Source of the DNA: Piscirickettsia salmonis LF-89 = ATCC VR-1361
GTDB taxonomy: Bacteria; Pseudomonadota; Gammaproteobacteria; Piscirickettsiales; Piscirickettsiaceae
Length of the DNA stretch: 59,469 bases
Direction of reading: 5' to 3'
Assembly: GCF_000297215.2 (NCBI RefSeq)
Contig: NZ_AMFF02000020.1
Location: 22,726 to 82,194, forward strand
Below are positions 39,271-47,924 of the stretch, piece after piece. The position numbers and the translations under genes were made by a program. The notes under the pieces were generated by a model. The model ran no database searches, had not been told where the DNA came from, and worked only from the letters and a program-made list of their open reading frames with translations. Position 1 is the first letter of the stretch. Every line of letters starts with the position of its first letter.

Positions 39271-40676
39271 AAGGACGAATCCTTTTTCACGGTCACCTGT
39301 TGCTTATCTTTATCTGTAGGTTTTCTGCGGCGACGACGTTTGCGCTGTAAATGGCGCCCGGTGCCTTCACCTTTCGTTGAAATCAGCTGTTGTTGTTGGT
39401 TGTCATCTGCTTGCTGAAAATGGTTCCACCATTCAGCGAGCTCTTGAACGGGTTCGCCTGAGCGTGCGCGCAAGTACAAAAAGTCATAGGCAGCGCGGAA
39501 TTTAGGCTGCTCTAGTAGGCGCAATGGCCGTTTACCCTGGCGATGTTCAAAACGAGGCTGCATTAGCCAAATGTCTTTGGTTGTTGCAAGTAGGCGCTTA
39601 GGTATCGCAATAGAGCGTAGTTGTGCAGAAATAATTTCATGACAGGCCTGGTGAAAGGCCTTATAGGGAGGAGTATTATTATTAATCAGCTCATATTCGC
39701 GTACTTTAAGCGGGTACCATAAAAAGACGGCAAGCAAATAAGCCGGGGTGACTGGTTTATTTTGAGCAACTCGTTTATCCGTATCTTGCATTGCTGAGTT
39801 TAGTAAGCGCTCAGCATGAGGTTCATGACCTGCAGCTAAAATAGCGTGGATGCTTGGATAAAGCTTTGCAAATAAGTGATAATGACGCAGCTGGCGCAGG
39901 GTTTGTTCTGCATAGCCGGATAAAAAGAGTTTATTGGTCTCTTCAAATAAACGGGCTGCGGGAACTGCCTCTATCAGCTTAGCAAGTTCTGTAATCGGTG
40001 CTGCCGTGTGTTGCTCGATATTGAAAGCTAACTTACAAGCAAAGCGGACGGCGCGCAGCATGCGTACCGGATCTTCTTGATAGCGTTGTTCAGGGTCACC
40101 GATCATGCGAATGTTGCTGCTTTGAATATCATTTAGACCATCAACATAATCGAGGATGACATTGCCAATGGGGTCATAGTAAAGTGCATTGATGGTAAAA
40201 TCACGGCGCCAGACATCATCGGCTAAGGTCCCGTAAATATTATCTCGGACGATTTGCCCATTTTCTGTTTTGCGATGTGAGTGCTCATTATTTGCCTCTG
40301 TCTCTTGAGTGGCTGTACCGGCCCTAAAAGTAGCGACTTCGATAATTTCACCACTAAAGTAAATATGCGCTAAGCGAAAACGCCGGCCAATCAGTCGACA
40401 ATTACGGAATATTTTGTTGATTTGGTCCGGGTGTGCACTGGTGACGACATCAAAGTCTTTGGGGGTTTGGCCAATGAGTAGATCGCGAATACAACCACCG
40501 ACGAGGTAAGCTTCATAGCCATGCTCTTGAAGGCGGCGGACTACTTTGATTGCATTTGCTGAAATGGCTTGATGGTTAAAATTGAGGCCAGATGCCTTGA
40601 TACGTCTTGGCAGCGTGCCTGTGTTTTTTTTAAAGGGGCGTAGTAAACGGCGAATACCACGTGTTAATTTACTCAT
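39267..40676 (-). CDS. pcnB: Poly(A) polymerase I
   Basis: Adds poly(A) tails to RNA 3' ends and so promotes decay. The 469-residue class II nucleotidyltransferase has YLVGGCIRDLLIGQTPKDFDVVTSA with the catalytic Asp pair (DFDV), then RRFRLAHIYFSGEIIEVATFR and the RRDFTINALYYD motif. The neck region EDPVRMLRAVRFACKLAF and a basic C-terminal tail (RHLQRKRRRRRKPTDK) follow. The ATG at 40676 is preferred; the longer frame to 40715 would need a TTG and has no ribosome site. Confidence 0.93.
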   Translation of the reverse strand: MSKLTRGIRRLLRPFKKNTGTLPRRIKASGLNFNHQAISANAIKVVRRLQEHGYEAYLVGGCIRDLLIGQTPKDFDVVTSAHPDQINKIFRNCRLIGRRFRLAHIYFSGEIIEVATFRAGTATQETEANNEHSHRKTENGQIVRDNIYGTLADDVWRRDFTINALYYDPIGNVILDYVDGLNDIQSSNIRMIGDPEQRYQEDPVRMLRAVRFACKLAFNIEQHTAAPITELAKLIEAVPAARLFEETNKLFLSGYAEQTLRQLRHYHLFAKLYPSIHAILAAGHEPHAERLLNSAMQDTDKRVAQNKPVTPAYLLAVFLWYPLKVREYELINNNTPPYKAFHQACHEIISAQLRSIAIPKRLLATTKDIWLMQPRFEHRQGKRPLRLLEQPKFRAAYDFLYLRARSGEPVQELAEWWNHFQQADDNQQQQLISTKGEGTGRHLQRKRRRRRKPTDKDKQQVTVKKDSSL

Positions 40677-40844
40677 TCTGTTTAAAATTGCTCTAATTTG
40701 TGATCGTTGACACAATAATGTATTTGGCGCATTTTACTAGATTGTTGGTGATCTGCAAACGGGGAAGCGGTAGAATCTCGCTAGCGTAGGCCAAAACGAT
40801 GTTGAATTTATAGATAGAAGTAGAGAAAGGCAGGGTGTCTTAAC

Positions 40845-43184
40845 ATGTTTTTTTTAAAGCCTCGTTTTTGGTTATCCTTAATTTTAAGGTTGTCACTTGT
40901 TTTTATTATTTTTGTTGTTGCCTTTGTTTTTTATTGTAATTATATCGTCACGCACCAATTTGATATTAAAACTGCACAAATTCCAGCACAGGTGTATGCT
41001 GCTCCCTTAGAACTTTTCAAAGGTGCGACGCTAAAAAAAGAGCAGCTGATTTATACACTATCACGGTTAGGCTATCACCGCACCACCAAGCCGAGTGTGC
41101 CTGGTAACTATATTGAGGACGCAGGCCGGTTTACTATTTATGTGCGTACGTTTGATTTTTGGGATGGTCTGCGTCAGGCCACTAAAATTGAGCTTGCCAT
41201 TGAGAATGGTCAGGTGAGTGAGCTCAACGATGCTCAAACACAAAAGCCATTAGCACTATTTCGTCTTGACCCTCAGCTCATTGGTGGTATTTATCCGACT
41301 AAAAAAGGCGCGCGTGTTTTTGTTCCTATCAATAAGATGCCGGTATTCTTAAAACAGGCACTCTTAGCCTCTGAAGATCGTAGTTTTTATCAAAATTGGG
41401 GTATTTCATTTCGTGGCATTGTACGCGCGTTGGTCACTGATGTTTTAGCTGGAGGCTATGTTCAAGGTGGTAGTACTATTACCCAACAACTGGTTAAAAA
41501 TTTATTTTTAACGCAGAAAAAAACGTTATCACGCAAGTTACAAGGCTTGGCAATGGCCATGCTGCTAACTTTTCATTACAGTAAAGATGAAATTTTGCAA
41601 GCGTATATGAATGAGGTTTATTTGGGACAAAATGGCAACCATGGTGTGCATGGCTTTGGCTTAGCCAGTTTGTTTTACTTTGGCCGCCCGGTGTCTAGCC
41701 TCACTTTACCAGAAGCTGCAACCTTAGTTGGAATTATTCCTGCCCCTTCTTATTTTAACCCGCAGCGCCATCCGCAGCGCGCACTTAAGCGGCGTAATTT
41801 AGTTTTGCAGTTAATGTATCAGCAGGGAGTGATTAGCAAAGTGCAGCTACAACGCGCTCAAGCTGCGCCGTTAGGGGTGACGATGCAATCACAGTGGGGC
41901 AGTGAGGCCTATCCGGCTTTTATGGATTTGGTTGAGCGCCAATTGCAACAGGACTATAGCCATAAAGAACTTGTTCAAGACGGTTTGCGTGTGTTTACGA
42001 CGTTGAATCCCTGGGTGCAAACTATTGCCAATCAAGTGATAGAAAAGCGTTTAAATGATCTTGAAGCGCAATATAATTTGGAACAAGATAAACTTGAGGC
42101 CGCTTCAGTCATTGTTGATCCGGTCAGTGCGCAGGTGCTTGCCATTGTCGGTGGGCGCGATGCTCACTATGATGGCTATAATCGTGCTTTGGATGCTAAG
42201 CGACCAATTGGCTCTATCACTAAACCCGCGATTTACTTAACTGCGCTGGAACAGCCTGAGCAATATAATCTTGCAACACCGGTTGAAGATGCGCCAATTT
42301 ACATTCAAGGCCCAGATGGTAAAGTCTGGTCACCTAAGAATTCTTCTTTGATTAGCCATGGTAAAGTGCCATTAATGACTGCCTTAGCTCATTCGTATAA
42401 CGAGGCGAGTGTGAGACTGGGCATGCAAGTGGGGTTGGCTAATGTGTTGAACACCATTCGTCATATGGGCATTAAAGCACCGATCCAGGCTTATCCGGCG
42501 AACTTGCTTGGGGCCTATTCGCTGTCGCCCTTTCAGGTGGCAACCATGTATGAAACGATTGCCAGCGGAGGCTTTAGTATGCCACTAAGAGCGATTACGG
42601 CGGTTACTGATATGGATGGTAAAGTGCTTGGTAGTTATGCAATTAATGTAAAAGAGCAGTTTAACCCAGCAGGCATTTATTTACTGACACGGGCGATGCA
42701 GCAAGTAGGGGATACAGGTACGGGTCGCCTGCTGTATCAAATTTTACCTAAGGAATTGAACTTTGCGGGTAAAACGGGCAGTAGTCAGAACTTACGTGAT
42801 GGCTGGTTTGCTGGCTTTACCGGTAATTTATTAACGGTTGTTTGGGTAGGGCGTGATGATTATGCTTCATCAGGTTTGTATGGCCAGCAAGGCGCAGGAC
42901 ATTTGTGGGCTTGGTTAATGAAAGACTTGCATGCAACGCCATTAAATCCGGTCATGCCTGAGGATATTGAGTTTGCTTGGGTGAATAAGCACACTGGATT
43001 GTTAAGTGAACAGGGCTGTGAGGATGCGGTTTATGTGCCCTTTATGAAGAATTATGGACCTAAATTTGTTTCTCGGTGTGGAATCGGTGATAATGATGAC
43101 GGATCCTCAACGGTAACAGCAGCTGACGCTCTTGAGAACAAGGGCTTGTGGCATTGGCTCAAAGGGTTATTTGGTTCACAATGA
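40845..43184 (+). CDS. mrcB: Bifunctional penicillin-binding protein 1B
   Basis: Polymerises and cross-links peptidoglycan in the periplasm. The 779-residue protein has a short cytoplasmic N-terminus, one membrane helix (~9-31), a UB2H-like region and a GT51 glycosyltransferase domain with catalytic Glu177 (ASEDRSFYQNWG) and GGSTITQQLVKN. The transpeptidase domain has S457-I-T-K460, a following SYN in LAHSYNEAS and KTGSS near 645. It ends with Cys-containing extensions. The PBP1b assignment rests on domain length and layout. Its stop overlaps the start of the next gene. Confidence 0.95.
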   Translation: MFFLKPRFWLSLILRLSLVFIIFVVAFVFYCNYIVTHQFDIKTAQIPAQVYAAPLELFKGATLKKEQLIYTLSRLGYHRTTKPSVPGNYIEDAGRFTIYVRTFDFWDGLRQATKIELAIENGQVSELNDAQTQKPLALFRLDPQLIGGIYPTKKGARVFVPINKMPVFLKQALLASEDRSFYQNWGISFRGIVRALVTDVLAGGYVQGGSTITQQLVKNLFLTQKKTLSRKLQGLAMAMLLTFHYSKDEILQAYMNEVYLGQNGNHGVHGFGLASLFYFGRPVSSLTLPEAATLVGIIPAPSYFNPQRHPQRALKRRNLVLQLMYQQGVISKVQLQRAQAAPLGVTMQSQWGSEAYPAFMDLVERQLQQDYSHKELVQDGLRVFTTLNPWVQTIANQVIEKRLNDLEAQYNLEQDKLEAASVIVDPVSAQVLAIVGGRDAHYDGYNRALDAKRPIGSITKPAIYLTALEQPEQYNLATPVEDAPIYIQGPDGKVWSPKNSSLISHGKVPLMTALAHSYNEASVRLGMQVGLANVLNTIRHMGIKAPIQAYPANLLGAYSLSPFQVATMYETIASGGFSMPLRAITAVTDMDGKVLGSYAINVKEQFNPAGIYLLTRAMQQVGDTGTGRLLYQILPKELNFAGKTGSSQNLRDGWFAGFTGNLLTVVWVGRDDYASSGLYGQQGAGHLWAWLMKDLHATPLNPVMPEDIEFAWVNKHTGLLSEQGCEDAVYVPFMKNYGPKFVSRCGIGDNDDGSSTVTAADALENKGLWHWLKGLFGSQ

Positions 43185-43612
43185 AATATTTTCACTACAG
43201 TATACTGATCATATCGAGTGTGTTGCTCAGCGCGTGTGGCGGGGGTATTAATACCCAGACTAATTCGATGCCGGCTTCTGTCGGTGCTGTGGGTGGTGTT
43301 TCACCCACGGTACTTGCTGAAGGCCCTGCAGCAATTTTAAAGCAGCAGGGGCAAAGGCAGCTGGCCGCAGGTGAGCTCAATGATGCTAATTCTTCTTTAG
43401 AGCGAGCTTTGCGCTTTGCTCCACAAGATGCTGGAGTGTGGTATGAGTTTGCTCTAGTTCGTAAAGCACAGAAGCGGCCGGCGGAAGCTGTGCAAATGCT
43501 GAAAAAAGCAACGGTTTATGCTGGTGGTAATAAAAAATTACAAGAGCAAATTGCCAGGTTAGAATCTGAGCTGCAACCAAGGCAGATTATTCGTGCTCAG
43601 CCCGCCTCTTAA
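43181..43612 (+). CDS. TPR-containing lipoprotein downstream of mrcB
   Basis: A 143-residue protein whose ATG overlaps the mrcB stop (ATGA), so translation is coupled. A lipoprotein signal peptide (MKYFHYSILIISSVLLSACGG) with lipobox LSAC opens it. Two tetratricopeptide-like helix pairs follow, with GQRQLAAGELNDANSSLERALRFAPQDAGVWYEFALV matching the TPR consensus. Coupling to PBP1b suggests a scaffold role in cell-wall synthesis, comparable to but not homologous by name with LpoB. That role is inferred from position only. Confidence 0.75.
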   Translation: MKYFHYSILIISSVLLSACGGGINTQTNSMPASVGAVGGVSPTVLAEGPAAILKQQGQRQLAAGELNDANSSLERALRFAPQDAGVWYEFALVRKAQKRPAEAVQMLKKATVYAGGNKKLQEQIARLESELQPRQIIRAQPAS

Positions 43613-43696
43613 CGATCGTTAGTACAGTATTTAGTACCGTAATAGGACAGTGTAAAGAAGCGGGTTTGACCTGTTTTTGACTGGTTCAGTTAAAAC

Positions 43697-44170
43697 TTAA
43701 AAAGATAAAGATGGATTAAATTCAGGAGATTCTGTTGTTTTTATAGGGCAAAGTGCTGGATTGGTGGTATTACACATATATCGGGTGCTGTTTTCCATTA
43801 CCGCAGTTGCTTTCCAAGCGTTATCGCTGGCGCTGTTATCGATGACAGCGGTCTGGTCTTTTGGGTATAGTGCGAGTACATAAGTCTTTACACTTACACC
43901 TTTAATAATTTCATAATTACAAAAGGGTCGTTCACCGAGGTCTGAGTAGCCTGCGTCTGCTGATTGAAATGTTGCTGTAAATGATGAGTCATATGATTCA
44001 TCTCCGAGGGGGGCGACACCACCGTTCATCATAAAACCTTGTTTCCATGCACATTGGTATTGACCTTGATTATAGGTGCAGGCAACTTGGCTGGGGCAAT
44101 ACAGATCACTAGCAAAGCTCAGAGAGCTAGACAGAAGCAGCATCGAACCTAGAATAAATGCTTTTTTCAT
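43697..44170 (-). CDS. Hypothetical secreted Cys-containing protein
   Basis: A 157-residue protein with a clean signal peptide (MKKAFILGSMLLLSSSLSFA, cleavage near SFA-SD). The mature part holds six Cys: two close to the start (LYCPSQVACTYNQGQYQCAW gives three), one in RPFCNYEII and two near the end (YMCNTTNPALCPIK). These could form three disulfide bonds in the periplasm or outside the cell. I recognise no family. It stands alone between the mrcB operon and the pterin operon. Confidence 0.7.
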   Translation of the reverse strand: MKKAFILGSMLLLSSSLSFASDLYCPSQVACTYNQGQYQCAWKQGFMMNGGVAPLGDESYDSSFTATFQSADAGYSDLGERPFCNYEIIKGVSVKTYVLALYPKDQTAVIDNSASDNAWKATAVMENSTRYMCNTTNPALCPIKTTESPEFNPSLSF

Positions 44171-44301
44171 TGTAAAAATCCTCGTAAATTATTTAAAATA
44201 AGTGATTGTTGAGGATTATATTGATAGAGAAATCATAAGAAAACATAGATAAAATTAAAAAATATGAATTCTGAGTTTATGTTTGGTGTTTATGATAAAA
44301 T

Positions 44302-44787
44302 TTAGCTGAACTGCTGTTCAATTATTAATTTTTGTCCTTGCGTTTCTGCAATCCCTAGTGATATTTTAGAAAAGTTAGTATTTATTGTGCGTGATATATT
44401 ATTTTTTATATTTGTTAATAAATACTCTGCTAGGCATTCCATGGTTGTATTTTTAATCGGTAAAATGATCACTTCATCCCGTGGAAATTTGTAAAGCATC
44501 TTGTTATTGAAATAAATGGTAATATATTCGCTATTTTGCTCATTGGTCAGATAAGGGCTGCTCCCTTGGATAAGGATCTTTTCATCGAGGTTATCGCAAG
44601 TGGATTGAATAATCTCTTTTAAGTCTGCGACTGGGTATAAAAAGCCATTTTCAATTTTTTCACCTGAAAATTCAACGTCAATATAATAATTATGACCATG
44701 TAAATTTTCTTTATCACGATTGCTGAAGATGCAAAAATGTGCTGAACAGAAGTGAAAGCGTTCTTTAAATATTTTCAGTGTATACAT
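44302..44787 (-). CDS. 6-pyruvoyl-tetrahydropterin synthase-like protein (QueD superfamily), atypical active site
   Basis: A T-fold pterin enzyme of 161 residues. The zinc ligands are present (H17 in CSAHF; H30 and H32 in LHGHNY), as is the pterin-anchoring Glu (E148 in AETQG). The usual catalytic Cys four residues before HGH is Lys26, with Glu27 next to it, and the usual LDH histidine is Glu (NLDEK, ~69). The middle FPRDEVIILPIKNTT is typical of a longer PTPS variant, so queuosine QueD activity is unlikely. The start is ATG 44787, seven bases after the SDR stop; a longer frame to 44949 would overlap that gene. It is third in a folB-SDR-PTPS operon. Confidence 0.8.
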   Translation of the reverse strand: MYTLKIFKERFHFCSAHFCIFSNRDKENLHGHNYYIDVEFSGEKIENGFLYPVADLKEIIQSTCDNLDEKILIQGSSPYLTNEQNSEYITIYFNNKMLYKFPRDEVIILPIKNTTMECLAEYLLTNIKNNISRTINTNFSKISLGIAETQGQKLIIEQQFS

Positions 44788-44794
44788 AATTATT

Positions 44795-45511
44795 TTAAGG
44801 TGTGGTTGCTGCGAGCGGGATGGTTTTCCCTTTGCAAATATGATGGTGATGTAATGTGAAATTGCTAATAAATTCACTGATTTGGTTGGGGCTAACCGTT
44901 GTCTTGAGGTTAGGAAAAGCCTGTTGCAACATCGGGGTATCGACAGCACCTAAATTGATGCAATTGACGGTAATTTTTTCACCGAACTCAGCTTGCAGAG
45001 ACTCTGTGAGTATGCTTAAGCCTCCTTTTGCGGTGCTATAGGCAGAGAGACCGGGGAACTTTACGCTACCTTGAAAGCCTCCCATGCTGCTGATATTAAC
45101 GACATGGGCGAGCTGAGAGTGGCAGAGCTCTTGATAAAACATACGGATTAACTTCACTGGGGCGAGTAAATTCGTCTCGAGGGTCGTGCGCCAATCGTTA
45201 TCTGTTAGTTCAGTAAAGGGTTTATTGATTAATAATCCGGCATTATTAATGATTGCATCGAGTTTGCCAAACGCTTCAGTAATAAAGTTTTGTAGTTTGT
45301 TTAAATCGTTTTCTATGAGCAGATCGATAGTGACTGGGTAGATCGTGCCGGGGGTATTTTGGCAATCGGTTTTGAGGGCTTCCAGGGCTGCAGCAGATCG
45401 TGCGATGGCGATGATATGGCAGTTTGTTGAGGCAGAAAGGCTTTTTGCCGTATGATAGCCAATGCCAGAACTGGCCCCTGTTACTAAGATAACTGGGTTT
45501 TTAGTATTCAT
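44795..45511 (-). CDS. Short-chain dehydrogenase/reductase in a pterin operon
   Basis: A 238-residue classical SDR with TGASSGIGYHTA for NAD(P), NNAG, catalytic Ser in NISSMGG and Tyr/Lys in YSTAKGG. The ATG at 45511 overlaps the end of folB by 11 bases, and the stop is seven bases before the PTPS-like gene, so the three are co-translated. The context suggests a pterin reductase (sepiapterin- or dihydromonapterin-reductase-like). The sequence alone does not prove the substrate. Confidence 0.75.
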   Translation of the reverse strand: MNTKNPVILVTGASSGIGYHTAKSLSASTNCHIIAIARSAAALEALKTDCQNTPGTIYPVTIDLLIENDLNKLQNFITEAFGKLDAIINNAGLLINKPFTELTDNDWRTTLETNLLAPVKLIRMFYQELCHSQLAHVVNISSMGGFQGSVKFPGLSAYSTAKGGLSILTESLQAEFGEKITVNCINLGAVDTPMLQQAFPNLKTTVSPNQISEFISNFTLHHHHICKGKTIPLAATTP

Positions 45512-45857
45512 ATTTGAATGTGATTCCAACGGTATCTGTCATTGCAACAGCGCTAGGTTTGCGCACGGTGATTTTGCTTGCTTTAATCTCTGGATATTTT
45601 TTATAGATCGCGGAGGAAATCTGGTATGCGAGGGTCTCGATCAGATTAAAGTGTTGCTGATTAATTAAGTTATTGACGAGCTGGGTAATCACAGTGTAAT
45701 CAACGGTATCTTTGCAATCATCTGTTTCAATAGCGCGCGCGATATTAAAGTCAATTGTAATATCGAACTCTAAGCGCTGCTTGATTTCTTTCTCCCAGCT
45801 ATGAACACCGATACTGGCTTGTTGTACTAGGTTTTTGATGAATATTTGTCCGAGCAT
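45501..45857 (-). CDS. folB: Dihydroneopterin aldolase
   Basis: Cleaves 7,8-dihydroneopterin to 6-hydroxymethyl-dihydropterin and glycolaldehyde, feeding FolK. The 118-residue T-fold protein has the family Glu in IGVHSWE, Tyr in VDYTVI and the catalytic Lys in VRKPSAVA, all as in E. coli FolB. It differs from FolX in keeping the KP.AV pattern. It is first gene of the folB-SDR-PTPS operon, which is unusual company for folB. Confidence 0.9.
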   Translation of the reverse strand: MLGQIFIKNLVQQASIGVHSWEKEIKQRLEFDITIDFNIARAIETDDCKDTVDYTVITQLVNNLINQQHFNLIETLAYQISSAIYKKYPEIKASKITVRKPSAVAMTDTVGITFKYEY

Positions 45858-46020
45858 GTTTTAATCCTCACCTGCAGATATCCAATGCTACCTAAGTTTG
45901 ATTGAAAAAGGAACCGCTTGAAGATAGATGGCGTAGTGGGGTGATCTTTAAAAGTTTAATTTTGAAATTTTAAATATATTAGGTCAGGTTTAAGACTTAA
46001 ACCTAAATAATAGAGATTAA

Positions 46021-46043
46021 GCTGAAAGTGTAGTGCTTTCAGC
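46021..46043 (-). terminator. Hairpin downstream of the fabG-like gene
   Basis: A perfect 8-bp stem, GCTGAAAG (46021-46028) with CTTTCAGC (46036-46043), and a 7-base loop, 25 bases after the fabG-like stop on the minus strand. Only a weak TTAATCT tract follows, so it is a moderate terminator candidate. The rest of the 210-base gap to folB shows nothing else. Confidence 0.5.
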
Positions 46044-46067
46044 TGTTTGTTGTTTGCTTATTTGGCT

Positions 46068-46829
46068 TTATAGGCGCAAACCGCCATCACAGTCGATAAT
46101 ACGGCCGGTAAAATAGTCGTTTTCTAAAATAAATTGAGCGGCTTTAGCAATATCTTCAGGCTGCCCCATTTTTTGTAATGGAATGCTTTTTTCAATACGT
46201 TCGAGTACTTCTGGTTTTATGGTTTGGGTCATTTCAGTTGCGATAAAACCAGGGGCAATGCCGCCAACACGGATATTATAGCGAGCGAGTTCTTTGGCCC
46301 AGGTGACTGTCATTGCTGCAACACCCGCCTTGGCTGCTGTATAATTGGTCTGACCAATATTGCCTTCTTTGGAGATGCTACTGATATTAATAATCACTCC
46401 GGCAGTACTGTTTTCAATCATCTGGCGCGCAGCCTCGCGTGTGCATAAAAACACAGCGGTTAAATTAACGTCAATCACCGCTTGCCAAGCTTCAAGTGAC
46501 ATGGTGCTGATAATGTTATTACCTTTTGCTTTAACTAATAATGCATCACGGGTAATGCCTGCATTATTGATCAAACCATGTAAAGGGCCGCATTGGGATT
46601 GAGCCTCTTTGAAAAGAGTGATAACGTCGTTTTCTGAGGAAACATCTGCAGCTAGGCAAATCGCCTGCCCGCCGGCTTGCTCACAAAGCGCGGCTGTTTT
46701 ATCGAGTTTACTTTTATTTAGGTCAACAAGTACGAGGGTGGCACCTGATTTTGCAAGCTGAATAGCCATTGCCTGGCCCAGGCCTTGAGCTGCTCCTGTG
46801 ATTACGATAGTCTTGCCCAGGATGTTCAT
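46068..46829 (-). CDS. fabG: 3-oxoacyl-ACP reductase-like SDR
   Basis: A 253-residue classical short-chain dehydrogenase with TGAAQGLG (cofactor), NNAGITRDALL, catalytic Ser in NISSISKEGNIGQ, Tyr/Lys in NYTAAKAG and PGFIATEMT, all typical of FabG. It is similar to PhaB in this window but is not in a fatty-acid gene cluster, so it is probably a second FabG or an acetoacetyl-CoA reductase rather than the essential one. The ATG at 46829 has only a weak ribosome site (GGGGAG). It is a single-gene unit. Confidence 0.8.
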   Translation of the reverse strand: MNILGKTIVITGAAQGLGQAMAIQLAKSGATLVLVDLNKSKLDKTAALCEQAGGQAICLAADVSSENDVITLFKEAQSQCGPLHGLINNAGITRDALLVKAKGNNIISTMSLEAWQAVIDVNLTAVFLCTREAARQMIENSTAGVIINISSISKEGNIGQTNYTAAKAGVAAMTVTWAKELARYNIRVGGIAPGFIATEMTQTIKPEVLERIEKSIPLQKMGQPEDIAKAAQFILENDYFTGRIIDCDGGLRL

Positions 46830-46946
46830 ACGTTATACTCCCCTTGTGGGTATGAGGTTTAAGCTGTATAAAATGACATGTTGCACAATTGAAGTATAGT
46901 CATTGTTTTTAGATTTAGATATTTTTATAAGTAAAGTGAGTAAGTT

Positions 46947-47525
46947 ATGAGGTATTTAGGTGCTGTGGTTGGAATGTGGGTACATCGGCGCTGGTTGAAG
47001 ACGTGCTTAGTCCAGCACCATGTATCACGTGTGACTCAATTAAGTGCAGGTCAGCTACATGCAAAGAATGTCAAAGTATTAGCCTTAGATTATGATGGTG
47101 TTTTGGTCTCGCATGGCCGCACTGAATTAACAGCAGAGTACCAACACTGGTTGGCAAGCTTAATCAATGAGTTTAAAGGTGAAGTTTGTATTTTATCGAA
47201 TAAGCCAGAAATGGTTCGTGAACTGTATTTACAAAAAAAATTTCCAAGCGTTGGCTTTATTGCTGATGTAGAGAAAAAGCCATCACCACAAGGTTTATTG
47301 CATATTGCGGCACATTATGGCGTGCAACCAGAAGAAATCTTGTTGGTGGATGATCGGCTGCTTTGTGGTATGCTGGCCGTGGCACGGGCTAAAGCACAGG
47401 GTGTGTATATTGATAAGCCGCTGACTGAATTCTCTAGTGCATTTTTATGTGAAAGTTTTTTTGCCTCATTAAGAGTATGGGAGCGTTGGAGCGTTAGATT
47501 ACTGACTTTATTTTATGGGTCGTAG
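46947..47525 (+). CDS. HAD-family (IIIA, YqeG-like) phosphatase
   Basis: A 192-residue protein with HAD motif I ALDYDGVLVSHG (Asp-x-Asp), motif II LSNKPEM, the Lys of motif III in EKKPSPQGLL and motif IV in LLVDDRLLCG. It matches the YqeG/GEP4 group, whose mitochondrial member is a phosphatidylglycerophosphatase, so a role in phosphatidylglycerol synthesis is possible. A start at 46947 (ATG, AGTGAG before it) is assumed. The N-terminal hydrophobic stretch MRYLGAVVGMWVHRRW may contact the membrane. Confidence 0.75.
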   Translation: MRYLGAVVGMWVHRRWLKTCLVQHHVSRVTQLSAGQLHAKNVKVLALDYDGVLVSHGRTELTAEYQHWLASLINEFKGEVCILSNKPEMVRELYLQKKFPSVGFIADVEKKPSPQGLLHIAAHYGVQPEEILLVDDRLLCGMLAVARAKAQGVYIDKPLTEFSSAFLCESFFASLRVWERWSVRLLTLFYGS

Positions 47526-47554
47526 TTTTGAGTGATCATGGATGATGGAAATAA

Positions 47555-47908
47555 GTGAATTTAGTTGAAATTTTAATTGCACTCACTCTTGTTAGTGTGA
47601 TGCTCATGAGTGTGCAGGTCATCAGTCAGCTGAGCTTGCAAACCGGGCAGGTTCTTGTACGCCAACACGCACGTTTTTTATTGTCAGAGATGATTGCTGA
47701 GCGGCAGGCTGCTAGGCGTTATGCATTAAAGCAAACGACTTTACAGGCACTGTGGCAACAGCGGATTAGTGCGCGGTTGCCTTTGGGGCAATTGCATCAG
47801 AGCCAAGGCCATTTGATGCTCACCTGGGGGCAGCGAATTATTGGAGAGCGCACAAGTTGTCAGCACGCTTTTAGTCCTTGTTTAGGTGTGGCGATAGAAA
47901 ATACCTGA
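47555..47908 (+). CDS. PilV-like minor pilin lacking its leader peptide
   Basis: A 117-residue protein beginning (GTG) VNLVEILIALTLVSVMLMSVQVISQ. This is the hydrophobic N-terminal helix of type IV pilins with Glu at position 5, but there is no leader and no Gly-Phe cleavage site. An in-frame TAA lies directly upstream, so the leader is not merely unannotated. Short size and position before a PilW-like gene suggest PilV. As drawn, prepilin peptidase could not process it. A frameshift just upstream or a decayed gene are the likely explanations. Confidence 0.55.
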   Translation: MNLVEILIALTLVSVMLMSVQVISQLSLQTGQVLVRQHARFLLSEMIAERQAARRYALKQTTLQALWQQRISARLPLGQLHQSQGHLMLTWGQRIIGERTSCQHAFSPCLGVAIENT

Positions 47909-47924
47909 GAAAATACCTAAAGAT

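Noticed and set aside
44788-44949. N-terminal extension of the PTPS-like protein
   Set aside because: The extra 54 residues overlap the SDR gene, are not PTPS-like and have no ribosome site.
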